A DNA stretch of 64,000 nt, from positions 62,001-126,000 of the forward strand of contig URKR01000001.1 of NCBI GenBank assembly GCA_900548355.1, read 5' to 3'. This document shows positions 17,416 to 25,503 of this stretch, piece after piece. The DNA is from an uncultured Oscillospiraceae bacterium. GTDB lineage: Bacteria > Bacillota > Clostridia > Oscillospirales > Ruminococcaceae. The notes under the pieces are model-generated. The model did no database searches and was not told where the DNA came from. It worked only from the letters and a program-made list of their open reading frames with translations. Position numbers and translations under genes: made by a program. The stretch's first letter is position 1. Every line of letters starts with the position of its first letter.

Positions 17416-17790
17416 ATGACAAAGCCGAAAAAGATGCCCATGGGCAGCGATATATTACTCGCCCTGATGGCCGCCCGCAATCGTATCAGCGCATATGACC
17501 TGGCCCAGGCCGATAAGATACAGGGCCTGATCGAAAATCAACTGGATGACATGACGCCTATCGTCACGTCAGAGCCTGACTGGATCCGCAGCGTCCTGCA
17601 GGACGAGGTCAAAGAGACGTCTGAGCTGCTGGCGCAGCCTATTAACTATGCGCCCGGTGTACCGCAAGACGAGATCCCGTGCCGCACTGCGCTGAGAACT
17701 AGGCGGCGAGAACAGTTCGCCGCGGCCGCAGAGAACGCACTGGAAACGATCGACAAATACATCAGCATGGCCGGAGGTGACGCGAGATGA
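17416..17790 (+). CDS. Hypothetical early phage protein
   Basis: 124 residues, acidic and mostly helical, unrecognised. ATG 17416 is chosen for its spacing from GGGAGG; ATG 17407 is an alternative. Its stop overlaps the next start, which suggests translational coupling. The central SEPDWIRSVLQDEVKETSELL and the helical C-terminus resemble the next protein loosely, so the two may be paralogues. Confidence 0.6.
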   Translation: MTKPKKMPMGSDILLALMAARNRISAYDLAQADKIQGLIENQLDDMTPIVTSEPDWIRSVLQDEVKETSELLAQPINYAPGVPQDEIPCRTALRTRRREQFAAAAENALETIDKYISMAGGDAR

Positions 17791-18122
17791 ACACTATCAA
17801 AATAACCACAAACATCTGGAGCGGACTTGAGGCCGCGCGGATCCGATGCTGTGTCGACATTATGGACGGCCTTGCGCGAGACAATACGCTGCACACATAT
17901 GACTTGGTCCGCGATATCCTGCAGGAGGGTGTTATCTGCCCCAATCAGATAGCCGCTGTACAGCGTATCATCAGCGATGAGATCCGCCGGACACAGACCC
18001 GGCTGGACGGAATCACAGACCCGTGCCCAGCCTTGCGTAACTTCTTGGCGTCGGAGATCTGTATGTGCAAGGCTGGTCTTGACGAGCTTGAGGCCATAGC
18101 AACAGGAGGCGATCAATCATGA
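17787..18122 (+). CDS. Hypothetical early phage protein
   Basis: 111 residues, helical, unrecognised. The layout IMDGLARDNTLHTYDLVRDILQEGV followed by an ISDEIRR-type helix resembles that of the preceding protein, with a similar start, an inner acidic helix and a similar C-terminal helix. This hints at an old duplication. It overlaps both neighbours by four bases (ATGA). Confidence 0.6.
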   Translation: MNTIKITTNIWSGLEAARIRCCVDIMDGLARDNTLHTYDLVRDILQEGVICPNQIAAVQRIISDEIRRTQTRLDGITDPCPALRNFLASEICMCKAGLDELEAIATGGDQS

Positions 18123-18412
18123 CAGAGATGCAACGATTGTGCCGAGAGCGGCGCGACGCCGACATCATCGCCGGCGCAGCTATGATTATCGCGGCCCTGG
18201 ACGATTATCAGGCCGCATATCCGACAGCCACAGGATCTAAGGCACGCCGGCATGTATACAGCCTGCTGGAGGCCTGCGGGATCACGATGGACGACGTGGA
18301 GAGCCGGCGGACGACTGCCAACTGGGCTATGGCCCGGCTGGCCTGCGATATCGGCAGGCGGCAGCTCGCCGAGGATCGGGCCGATCTGGCCCGCCTGCGT
18401 GGACGGGGGTGA
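18119..18412 (+). CDS. Hypothetical small early phage protein
   Basis: 97 residues, strongly helical, rich in Arg and Ala, unrecognised. The start overlaps the upstream stop (ATGA), and AGGAGGCG precedes it. Its composition would suit a nucleic-acid or protein adaptor, but no motif supports that. Confidence 0.55.
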   Translation: MTEMQRLCRERRDADIIAGAAMIIAALDDYQAAYPTATGSKARRHVYSLLEACGITMDDVESRRTTANWAMARLACDIGRRQLAEDRADLARLRGRG

Positions 18413-18418
18413 TATACG

Positions 18419-18904
18419 ATGACCGACAACGAGTATGCAGACATCATGATGACCGAGGCATACAGCGTCAAGCAGGCGCCCGCTGAGGCCCTGCAGAGGC
18501 TGCGGGCGGCCCGTGACAAAGTAGCAACACTTAGAGCCAGAGCCTGTAGCATCGGGGCTGTGAGGTACGACAGGGACCGCGTCCAGAGCAGTCACACGCA
18601 CGATCTGTCAGATGATATGTGCGCTATCGATGACGCTGCTGAGGCCGCGTGGCTGGCCTATATTGAGTATCTGGCAATGTGTTCCAGCCTGCGGCTGTGC
18701 TGCATGGCCGCAGGATTCGGGCATGTACAGACAAACATATGGATGATGTACTACGCATACGGCCACAGCATGGGATCTATCGCCCTGCTCACTGGCCGGA
18801 CCAAGTCACAGGTGCAGTACCTGCTGACCGGAGTACGACCGGAGCGAGATTTTTGTCTCGGGATCAACGCCATCGCCGAGAGCGGCGAGATATATGGCAG
18901 CTAA
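18419..18904 (+). CDS. Putative phage transcriptional regulator, DUF1492/ArpU-like
   Basis: 161 residues. The middle has a pattern typical of DUF1492 and ArpU-type late regulators: a charged helix, then AVRYDRDRVQSS followed by an acidic helix. The C-terminal 50 residues, MMYYAYGHSMGSIALLTG plus RTKSQVQYLL, look like a sigma-factor-type helix-turn-helix. Such proteins usually activate late genes. Here the gene sits mid-early-operon, upstream of the helicase, so a role at the 22639 promoter is only a possibility. Confidence 0.45.
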   Translation: MTDNEYADIMMTEAYSVKQAPAEALQRLRAARDKVATLRARACSIGAVRYDRDRVQSSHTHDLSDDMCAIDDAAEAAWLAYIEYLAMCSSLRLCCMAAGFGHVQTNIWMMYYAYGHSMGSIALLTGRTKSQVQYLLTGVRPERDFCLGINAIAESGEIYGS

Positions 18905-18938
18905 CCTATCTACACCACATACAAGGAGGATATGACCT

Positions 18939-19286
18939 ATGTATAATCCGTATGAAATCAATCATGATCTGATGACCATATTGCCGCGGGTTGCGGCACA
19001 GTATCCTGGCCAGACGTCGATGCGCAAGATTGTCAACGCCGTCGTCAAGGCCGCATCGGCAAATGACGACGTGATCGCCTGGATGCCGACACAGACGCGC
19101 CGGCTGATCGCAAGCTATGTGCTGATCGATTTGATGACCCTGGATGACCAGTATGATCATCTGACCAACGACCCCAACAAGATGGCAGCAGCCACTGCTG
19201 CCATCATCAAAGACGACATGCGGCGATCTCGCCGCCTGCTCGACATCTTGACAGGCCACGATACCGCAGAGGAGGAGGACATATGA
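18939..19286 (+). CDS. Hypothetical early phage protein
   Basis: 115 residues, unrecognised, mostly helical. It has an excellent RBS (AAGGAGG) and overlaps the helicase gene by four bases (ATGA). That coupling suggests co-synthesis with the helicase; a helicase-loader or accessory role is possible but unproven. Confidence 0.6.
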   Translation: MYNPYEINHDLMTILPRVAAQYPGQTSMRKIVNAVVKAASANDDVIAWMPTQTRRLIASYVLIDLMTLDDQYDHLTNDPNKMAAATAAIIKDDMRRSRRLLDILTGHDTAEEEDI

Positions 19287-21415
19287 TGGACAACACGATC
19301 AACGATACGCGCCTTGAGGCGCAGCTTGATGCAGCAGCAGCCGGATACACGCCGGACAATAACAGCATCCCGGCCGAAGTCTGGGCCGCTATTGCCGGCG
19401 ATACTCATGCACAGCAGCACATCGATGATGATGACTGCTATGATCACACAGCAGAGCCTGATGATCAGCAACAGACCGTATCACAGCCCTCTACGCAGAC
19501 AGCGACACAGCAGCAGGCGACACAGCAGAAGCAGCCCACAGACCGCGACAGCCTGATCAACACGACCGCAGATGGTGTGATTGACACGCTCAATATCAGT
19601 ATGCGTGATCTGATTGATCCGACCAGTAACATGCCGGAGCAGATTCGCGGTTCCATACTTAATGCATTGCGGGTCGCATTCGAACTCGAAAATCAGGCTC
19701 GTCCGAAGGGATCAAAGTTATCTGCACCAGAGTATCTGCCTGGCTACGTTGTAGCACGCGTGATCCTTGCTACAGGTGACATCAAGGTAATGCTGACAGG
19801 CCAAGACAGTCACAAGATGATCTGCAAGCATTACTACAATGATCAGCACGGCGACTATCGGTGGGCTGGTACGTACGATATCATCAATGCACGTGACAGC
19901 GCAGGGCCTGTGATGATGGCTTTCCAGAGACTCTGCCCTAACGGTACGCGGCAGGATCTGTCAACGTTTGATCGCGAGATCCGACGCGCACCGCGCGTGC
20001 GCATCCAGAGTGACGACAAGCTGGTATGGTTTCGCAACGGCTTGTGGGACTATCGTACAAAGAGTCTGACATCGTATGATGATGAGAATTTTGACCGTAT
20101 GTACCCTGATCAGATTACACTTGGCAAGTTGCCTGTGTATCATCCGTATGGGCCTGGCGCCGTTCTCAAGTGCGATGCAGACAGGCATGTTGCTGAGCCT
20201 GTCATCGTCAATCCCAGTGACGGATATTCTTGGCGTCCCAGTCAGATGCTGACGGATCCCTTTAACGACGATAAAGAGGGGCATGCGTCCAGTAATATCA
20301 TCTGGCAAGCTATGCAGTTTCTTATTCGTCATGTCAACGGCGCCCCGAATCTGTATCATTTTTGGGTCAATGCTAATGGTATGGGGCATAACGGTAAGGG
20401 CGCTATCTGGTCTATGATGCAGAGATTGATCGACAAGCCGCTTGAGCCTGGCGATGAGGATCTGATATCTACTGGTGACCGCGTAATCCCTATTGCAGTC
20501 GAAGACTTGGACAAGCCGTACGAGCTTGACCAGAACATCATGAGCGCTTATGCGATCGTAGGCGAGGAATCCAACAGGTCTGTAACATACATCGACAAGT
20601 GTGCGAGAGCTAAGATGCTGTCACGCGCTCAGGAGATGACTTATCGATGCATCCGTGAGGCGCCGTTCAAGTTCAGGTTTAATGGTTTTTTGCTCCAGCA
20701 ATCGAACCGGGCACCTGTCTTTTCCGAAAAAAACGACTCTGTGGTATCCCATACAGTGGTGATCAGGTTTGAGAAGAGCTTTGACGACTCGAAGCCGTAC
20801 ATCAAGAGTGACTATGTGCAGCGCGAAGAAGTTGCCGAGTGGCTGGCATATCACTTGACCGAGGAGATGGAGTGTCTGGATGGATACAGCATAGACGATC
20901 TGCGTGTACTCGAACCCAACAAGCGGGATATGCTGGCAGAGAGCATTCCGTCACTGCGCTTTCTCGATGAAGTCATTCCTGGCCTGCATATGGAATTCAT
21001 GCCGTTGGAGCTGCTGTACGCTATGTATGTTATCTGGTGTGATATGTGTGGCGAGCGTGCTGTGAGCGAGCGTGCGTTGCGTGATGACCTGCAGCAGTAC
21101 GCCTCTCACAACAACTATGGCATCCGCTACGTCGGCACAGATGAGCGAGTCCGGACGCGCATCCCTGATCTCAACGAGTCACATCCGGCCCTGTCTACTT
21201 ATAGCGAGTCCAGGCGCTGCGGGCAGAATCCCTTTGTCCTGCATGATGCATGGTTGCGCATCGATAATAAGCGCCTCACAGACCGTCTTGAGCCGTCTAT
21301 GATGACCCAGGACGTTGGCGGCAAGACCAAGGGCCGCATCTGGCGTAAGGGCGGTCTGATGCGTACGATATCTTGGCAGCAGTTCGATGTGGCCGAAGAC
21401 GACGACGATGAATAA
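19283..21415 (+). CDS. D5/SF3-type replicative helicase (phage/plasmid primase P4 family, C-terminal part)
   Basis: A 710-residue protein with the C-terminal layout of P4-alpha/D5 helicases. Walker A variant GMGHNGKGAIW is near residues 366-376, Walker B-like AIVGEES near 424-430, and the downstream FNGFLLQQSNRAPVF plus VVIRFEKSF match sensor regions. The N-terminus (about 1-95) is Gln-rich and disordered-looking. No primase catalytic motif was seen in the remaining N-terminal part. It is probably the phage replication initiator/helicase and lies next to the repeat-rich origin candidate. Confidence 0.85.
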   Translation: MMDNTINDTRLEAQLDAAAAGYTPDNNSIPAEVWAAIAGDTHAQQHIDDDDCYDHTAEPDDQQQTVSQPSTQTATQQQATQQKQPTDRDSLINTTADGVIDTLNISMRDLIDPTSNMPEQIRGSILNALRVAFELENQARPKGSKLSAPEYLPGYVVARVILATGDIKVMLTGQDSHKMICKHYYNDQHGDYRWAGTYDIINARDSAGPVMMAFQRLCPNGTRQDLSTFDREIRRAPRVRIQSDDKLVWFRNGLWDYRTKSLTSYDDENFDRMYPDQITLGKLPVYHPYGPGAVLKCDADRHVAEPVIVNPSDGYSWRPSQMLTDPFNDDKEGHASSNIIWQAMQFLIRHVNGAPNLYHFWVNANGMGHNGKGAIWSMMQRLIDKPLEPGDEDLISTGDRVIPIAVEDLDKPYELDQNIMSAYAIVGEESNRSVTYIDKCARAKMLSRAQEMTYRCIREAPFKFRFNGFLLQQSNRAPVFSEKNDSVVSHTVVIRFEKSFDDSKPYIKSDYVQREEVAEWLAYHLTEEMECLDGYSIDDLRVLEPNKRDMLAESIPSLRFLDEVIPGLHMEFMPLELLYAMYVIWCDMCGERAVSERALRDDLQQYASHNNYGIRYVGTDERVRTRIPDLNESHPALSTYSESRRCGQNPFVLHDAWLRIDNKRLTDRLEPSMMTQDVGGKTKGRIWRKGGLMRTISWQQFDVAEDDDDE

Positions 21416-21425
21416 ATAGCATAGC

Positions 21426-21457
21426 ATCCCCCTGGCAATTGCCAGGGGGATTTTTTT
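21426..21457 (+). terminator. Terminator of the early operon
   Basis: Perfect palindrome ATCCCCCTGGCAATTGCCAG plus GGGGAT, followed by seven T, directly after the helicase gene. Confidence 0.9.
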
Positions 21458-21545
21458 GCCTTCGGCATAAATACACTCTGGAAAAATACAGGAAGGAGAG
21501 GAGCATGTGTATGCCATGTGACTCAACTTCGCTCAACTTCGCTCA

Positions 21546-21853
21546 GGGATCCCTGGGTTCCCAAGGGATCCCACTAAAATGTATCCCGTTTTTCGCGTTT
21601 TTCTTCTCATTTATCAGTCTTTTTCACTAGAGAAACGCCTGGGTTCCCAAGGTTCCCAAAAACTTTCGTCATTACCGTATACTATACTATATGCTATATG
21701 CTATACGCTATATGCCATAACACATATGTATATACTTACAAAGAAAAATGGGAACCTTGGGAACCTTGCTTATTTTTAGATGTTTTACACTCATTTATCA
21801 GGCTTTTTAAGTCAAAAATGGGTTCCCAAACGTTGGGAACCCAAGGGAACCCA
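21546..21853. repeat. Iteron-like repeats, candidate phage replication origin
   Basis: Eight copies of GGTTCCCAA or its inverse lie at about 21554, 21640, 21651, 21749, 21757, 21819, 21833 and 21845, several extended to TGGGTTCCCAA. A 19-base element CTCATTTATCAG-CTTTTT repeats at 21606 and 21790. Between the clusters is a very AT-rich tract (about 21680-21745) with repeated CTATATG units that could melt easily. It lies directly downstream of the helicase gene. The 1.4-kb stretch 21416-22837 has no convincing gene. Confidence 0.65.
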
Positions 21854-22040
21854 GGGATCCTTCCGCCATGTATTGCCAAGTAACGCTATATAACGCAATG
21901 AGCTATTTTACACATGGCGGCATTGGACTGCTGTTGCCGGCTACGTTGTCCGATCTCCTCCCCCTGTATCCGCTCCCCCGTGCGTCCGCCGGCGGTCTCG
22001 TGTGTGGCTGTATCGTCCGTCCTCTCGACCTATGTCCAGG

Positions 22041-22176
22041 AGTGAGCCTCACAGTGGGCCAAGATAGGCCCAAGAGTGAGCCATTCTGTGGGCCGAAGTG
22101 AGCCCAAGAGTGAGCCGCGCTGTGGCCCATGATCGGCCCAAAGTTGAGCCATTTTGTGGGCCGAAAGTTGCCCAGC
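22041..22176. repeat. Four tandem 34-bp repeats with internal dyads
   Basis: Units begin at 22041, 22075, 22109 and 22143, each 34 bp. The shared pattern is GTGAGCC, a short variable stretch, GTGGGCC, six or seven variable bases, and GCCCA. GGGCC and GGCCC form an inverted repeat inside most units. The spacing equals just over three helical turns, so protein-binding iterons or a packaging/partition site are possible. Confidence 0.8.
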
Positions 22177-22202
22177 AGTTGATATGATTGTTCTATTTTT
22201 TC

Positions 22203-22306
22203 GCCGCCCTCTCGGCGGCATGGGCACCCCGTCAGGGGCTTGTAAGAGGGGTACCGGCTATGCCGGGCGCTGCGAAGCTGCGTCACCCCCTCTTATGCCC
22301 TTTTTT
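22203..22306 (+). terminator. Complex hairpin set ending in a T-run
   Basis: GCCGCC/GGCGGC hairpin (22203-22219), then an outer stem GGGCA/TGCCC (22222-22226 with 22296-22300). It encloses a CCCC/GGGG hairpin and a TAAGAGGGG/CCCCTCTTA stem that carries two small inner hairpins. Six T follow. It is either an elaborate terminator or the 3' end of a small structured RNA. Confidence 0.55.
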
Positions 22307-22319
22307 GTTTTACCCTGCG

Positions 22320-22590
22320 TAGCTGAGCCCGGACAGGGCGAACGGAGCTCATGCCGCTCCAGCACTGGATGGAAGGCAGTGACTGCCTGCGTAAAAATCG
22401 GCTGAAATCGTGTGCTTTGAAAGCACAACAGGTGACGAGGCGGCCACGAAGCCGCGCCGGTGCTAGGAGTCGGTGTGACTGATTGTGCCGCGCATCTGCG
22501 TCGCGTGTGACGAGTAGTGACGCCCTGCTTTTGCTGCGTATTTGACGCTGCGGCAGGGATCGCGGTGCGGGCTGAACATATGATGTAAAA
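22320..22590 (-). other. Hairpin-dense non-coding stretch, possible leftward RNA
   Basis: Many short perfect inverted repeats follow one another: GGAGC/GCTCC, AGGCAG/CTGCCT, GTGCTTT/AAAGCAC, GGCGGC/GCCGCGCC and CCCTGC/GCAGGG. A leftward consensus promoter lies just upstream at 22629-22601. The reading frames here look non-protein-like. It could be a leftward structured RNA or part of the origin. Confidence 0.4.
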
Positions 22591-22600
22591 TAAAATTTTA

Positions 22601-22629
22601 ATTATACCATTTTTAACGCAAAAAATCAA
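22601..22629 (-). promoter_or_regulatory. Leftward promoter in the intergenic region
   Basis: TTGATT (22629-22624), 17-bp spacer, TATAAT (22606-22601), reading into the hairpin-dense region. It is back to back with the rightward promoter at 22639. Confidence 0.65.
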
Positions 22630-22638
22630 CGAAAATGC

Positions 22639-22667
22639 TTGACATTATACGGCTAAAGAGTTATAAT
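22639..22667 (+). promoter_or_regulatory. Perfect-consensus promoter ahead of the packaging/structural operon
   Basis: TTGACA (22639-22644), 17-bp spacer, TATAAT (22662-22667). It is one of only two promoters with a perfect consensus in this spacing region, and no other clear promoter precedes the genes that begin at 22838. Confidence 0.85.
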
Positions 22668-22735
22668 GATAATGTAGATAGGTATACATAGCGCACTGTT
22701 GTTTTCATTTCATAATTCCTCCTTTCCTTTTCCAG

Positions 22736-22788
22736 ACGTAACATGGGCGGGTCCATCCGGGCCCGCCTTGTGTTATGTCTATTTTTTT
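22736..22788 (+). terminator. Leader terminator between promoter and first late gene
   Basis: ACGTAACA pairs with TGTTATGT, and GGGCGGG with CCCGCC, followed by a seven-T run. It would stop transcripts about 115 nt after the 22639 promoter unless read-through or antitermination occurs. Confidence 0.75.
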
Positions 22789-22837
22789 ACCATTCGCGCA
22801 CTACATATAGGTTAGATTCCGGGAAGGGTCACAAGAT

Positions 22838-23101
22838 ATGGACAACGAAATCCAAACACTTGAAAAAATGCGCGACGACCTGCTGCGGCAGGTCTCGGCG
22901 CTTGAATCATCGATCCGCACGCTGCGGCATATCCGCGCCGACCTGACGCTTACCGATCAGGCGCCTGAGGTTATGCCCACTGATCCTGTATTACCGCAGC
23001 GCCGTACACGGCGGAAGAAAGCAACAACCTTGACCGACGAACAATTAGCCGCCGTACCTGATTACAATCCAGGGCGCGGCGGAATACGCATCGACGACTG
23101 A
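22838..23101 (+). CDS. Small coiled-coil protein
   Basis: 87 residues, unrecognised. Residues 1-40 form a likely coiled coil (heptads in EIQTLEKMRDDLLRQVSALE), and a basic patch RRTRRKK follows. It is the first gene after the late promoter and leader terminator, a position that would suit a regulator or antiterminator, but there is no motif evidence. Confidence 0.6.
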   Translation: MDNEIQTLEKMRDDLLRQVSALESSIRTLRHIRADLTLTDQAPEVMPTDPVLPQRRTRRKKATTLTDEQLAAVPDYNPGRGGIRIDD

Positions 23102-23119
23102 CGAGGAGGTGACGCGCCG

Positions 23120-23920
23120 ATGCCGCGCAAGTATCCGCCCGGCTACATCATGCCGGGCATTAGTCATGTTTTGGATTGCCACGATCAGCCGATCGAGGTG
23201 ATACCCATTGCAGACCTGCACATCGGCGATCCCCACGCCGACATGTCGATCATCAAGTCTCTCATCGATGGAGTTCGCGAAAATCCGAACAGATACACTG
23301 TATTGTGCGGCGACTTGATGAATACGGCCATCATCGGCAGTAAGAGCGACACCTACGGCGAGACCTTGCGTCCGTCTGAGCAGCTTGAGCGCTGCGCCGA
23401 CCTTTTGGAGCCGATCAAGGACAAGATCCTTGCAATAGTCCCCGGTAATCACGAGGAGCGCATCAGCCGCACAGCCGGCAGCGATATGACGCGCCTGCTG
23501 GCCCGTGAGCTTGGCCTGCTGAGCGTGTATAGCGACACGACGGCGCTTGTGTTTTTGAAGTTCGGGCGCGAATACAGGCACTGCACCCCTCTGACATACA
23601 CACTGTATATCGCACATGGTCATGGCGGCGGAAGACGCCCTGGAGGAAAAATCAACGCGCTTCAGGAGATGTCGTCAATTATCGACGCAGACATCTATAT
23701 CATGGGGCATACACATCAGCCCGCGATCCTGGAGCAGGCTTCGTATCGAGTTGTGCCGCAGCGACATGTTGCTGTGCGCAGGCAGCAGCTGTATATCAAT
23801 ACGGCCTCATCCCTCACGTATGGAGGCTATGGCCGCCGCGGCGGGTATCAGCCCGCCAGCAATAGATATCCCGTCATCACGCTGCATGACAAGGAGCATA
23901 TGATCACAGCGACGCTGTGA
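23120..23920 (+). CDS. Calcineurin-like metallophosphoesterase
   Basis: 266 residues with the full metal-binding motif series: ADLHIGD (DxH), CGDLMN (GDxx), PGNHEE (GNHE), AHGHGGG and MGHTHQP (GHxH). Such phage enzymes act on phosphodiesters or nucleotides; the DNA or nucleotide substrate is unknown. The active-site residues all appear intact. The gene sits between the coiled-coil protein and the methylase, ahead of the terminase genes. Confidence 0.9.
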   Translation: MPRKYPPGYIMPGISHVLDCHDQPIEVIPIADLHIGDPHADMSIIKSLIDGVRENPNRYTVLCGDLMNTAIIGSKSDTYGETLRPSEQLERCADLLEPIKDKILAIVPGNHEERISRTAGSDMTRLLARELGLLSVYSDTTALVFLKFGREYRHCTPLTYTLYIAHGHGGGRRPGGKINALQEMSSIIDADIYIMGHTHQPAILEQASYRVVPQRHVAVRRQQLYINTASSLTYGGYGRRGGYQPASNRYPVITLHDKEHMITATL

Positions 23921-23942
23921 CGCGTAATAGTAGGTGATTTAT

Positions 23943-24902
23943 ATGGCAATCAGCGCAAAGCGATTTCGGGCCGACTTGAAGAAGCACGGAATCTTTTACA
24001 CAGACGCCGCACTGGCCAAAGAGATTAAAAGCTACTGCCCGCCTGACGTCAAGGAAGTATATGATCCGACTTGCGGCGATGGTATGCTGCTGAGCGTATT
24101 CGACGACGATGTCAAGAAGTACGGTCAGGACATCCTGGCTGAACAAGTCGAGTGCGCCCGCCAAAATATTCCGAACTTCACCGGCGTTGTCGGTGATACA
24201 CTGATGGATCCTGCGTTCACTGATAAAAAATTCAAGTGTATCGTAGCAAATCCGCCATTTTCGATCCGGTGGTCTCCGGACCAGTTGAAAGACGATGAGA
24301 GGTTCGCGGCTGCTCCAGTATTGCCGCCGCCCGGTAAAGCTGACTACGCTTTTATACTGCACATCTTGCATTATCTTGCAGATGATGGTGTGGCAGTTTG
24401 CCTCTCTTTCCCCGGCGTGCTGTATCGCGGTCAGCGCGAAGGAAAGATCCGAGAATGGCTTGTCAGACAGAACTATGTTGACAAGGTCATCCACATTCCG
24501 GGTGGACATTTCGAGGACACACAGATTGCAACGTGTATTCTGGTGCTCAGAAAGAACAAGACCGATACGCGCATCCACATGATTGACACTGAAATCAACA
24601 TGGATCGCGTGGTTGAGTTCGACGAGGTCGAACAATATGATTTTAACCTGTCTGTGAACATGTACGTTCAGAAGCCGGAGGAAAAAGAAGAGGTCGATCC
24701 TGTTGCACTGCAGAGAGGCGCAAGAGAAGCCTCGCTGCGGCGCTTAAATGGTGAGTTGAATTTCGACCGTATGGTTTGCGAGCTTGAGCGTCAATCAGGA
24801 AATACGGCCGCCGAGTTCGATTTCCTCGCGTATTTGCACCAGATACGCGATTTGGTGGATGCATACATCATAGACGCTACGAGAGGGCATGACGATGTAT
24901 AA
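23943..24902 (+). CDS. N6-adenine DNA methyltransferase, orphan phage enzyme
   Basis: 319 residues. SAM-binding motif I is DPTCGDGMLL and the catalytic motif IV is NPPF, in the HsdM-like gamma-class order. No endonuclease or specificity subunit is adjacent, so it is probably a solitary enzyme protecting phage DNA from host restriction or marking packaged DNA. The ATG at 23943 follows AGGTG at good spacing. The recognition sequence cannot be read from the protein. Confidence 0.88.
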   Translation: MAISAKRFRADLKKHGIFYTDAALAKEIKSYCPPDVKEVYDPTCGDGMLLSVFDDDVKKYGQDILAEQVECARQNIPNFTGVVGDTLMDPAFTDKKFKCIVANPPFSIRWSPDQLKDDERFAAAPVLPPPGKADYAFILHILHYLADDGVAVCLSFPGVLYRGQREGKIREWLVRQNYVDKVIHIPGGHFEDTQIATCILVLRKNKTDTRIHMIDTEINMDRVVEFDEVEQYDFNLSVNMYVQKPEEKEEVDPVALQRGAREASLRRLNGELNFDRMVCELERQSGNTAAEFDFLAYLHQIRDLVDAYIIDATRGHDDV

Positions 24903-25080
24903 AAGAGAGCGGCAAATGTCGCGCCCACGGTACGTCAAGTACCGCCTAAAGATCCTGCGCGAGCTGTGCATTGATCCGCCCGCGCCGAACAAGATTGAAA
25001 AGATGATGAACCCGAAAGCCATGACCGATGCTGAGGTGGACGCTGTGATCCGCGGATGTATCGAGCGGGCTTATTTTTAA
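24889..25080 (+). CDS. Small hypothetical phage protein
   Basis: 63 residues, basic N-terminus, unrecognised. It overlaps the end of the methylase gene by 14 bases and precedes the small terminase. A start at 24895 or 24916 is also possible. The short helical segment AMTDAEVDAVIRGCIERAYF ends the protein. Confidence 0.5.
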   Translation: MTMYKRERQMSRPRYVKYRLKILRELCIDPPAPNKIEKMMNPKAMTDAEVDAVIRGCIERAYF

Positions 25081-25101
25081 TTACAAAGGAGGTGACACGA
25101 T

Positions 25102-25503
25102 ATGCCGGAACTGCCTAACGCCCAATATGAGCGGTATGCGCAAGAGATAGTCAGGGGTATGTCACAGGCAGACGCATATCGCGCCGCCAAACCTAGTGCA
25201 TGCCGATGGACCGAAAAGACAGTCTACTCCCGCGCCAGCGAGATGCGCCGCATCCCCGAGGTTGACGAGCGTATCAAAGAGCTACAGGCTGAGGCTGCAG
25301 CCGCGGCCGTAATGGACCGCCAGGAGCGGCTTGAGACACTGACTACCATTGCCCGCGACGAGCATATGCACCCCAAGCAGCGCATGCAGGCGATCGACAT
25401 CCTCAACAAGATGGACGCCGTATACCTGCAGCGTGTCGAAGCTAACGTCCACGGCGATCTTTCCGACGCCGCGGCGAAAGTCGAGGCGATCCTCAATGAA
25501 TGA
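25102..25503 (+). CDS. terS: Terminase small subunit
   Basis: 133 residues. The N-terminal YERYAQEIVRGMSQADAYRAA is the helix-turn-helix of the Terminase_2 family, which recognises the packaging site. A coiled middle region (ERIKELQAEAA-type helices) and a C-terminal region ending DAAAKVEAILNE follow. It overlaps the large subunit gene by eight bases, the usual arrangement. RBS AAAGGAGGTG. Confidence 0.88.
   Translation: MPELPNAQYERYAQEIVRGMSQADAYRAAKPSACRWTEKTVYSRASEMRRIPEVDERIKELQAEAAAAAVMDRQERLETLTTIARDEHMHPKQRMQAIDILNKMDAVYLQRVEANVHGDLSDAAAKVEAILNE

Noticed and set aside
21505..21630. 41-codon frame with a good RBS inside the repeat region
   Set aside because: Overlaps the iterons, follows a strong terminator, has no promoter and a low-complexity sequence; not enough to call a gene.
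22041..22176. CRISPR-like array
   Set aside because: The 34-base units are contiguous with no unique spacers and no cas genes are nearby.
22258..22629. Leftward 123-codon frame in the hairpin-dense region
   Set aside because: Protein looks random (many Thr, Arg and Pro), and it spans the promoter; structured RNA is the better reading.
22681..22690. GGTATAC match to the attP arm near the late promoter
   Set aside because: Only a seven-base partly palindromic string; the rest of the arm is absent, so chance is likely.
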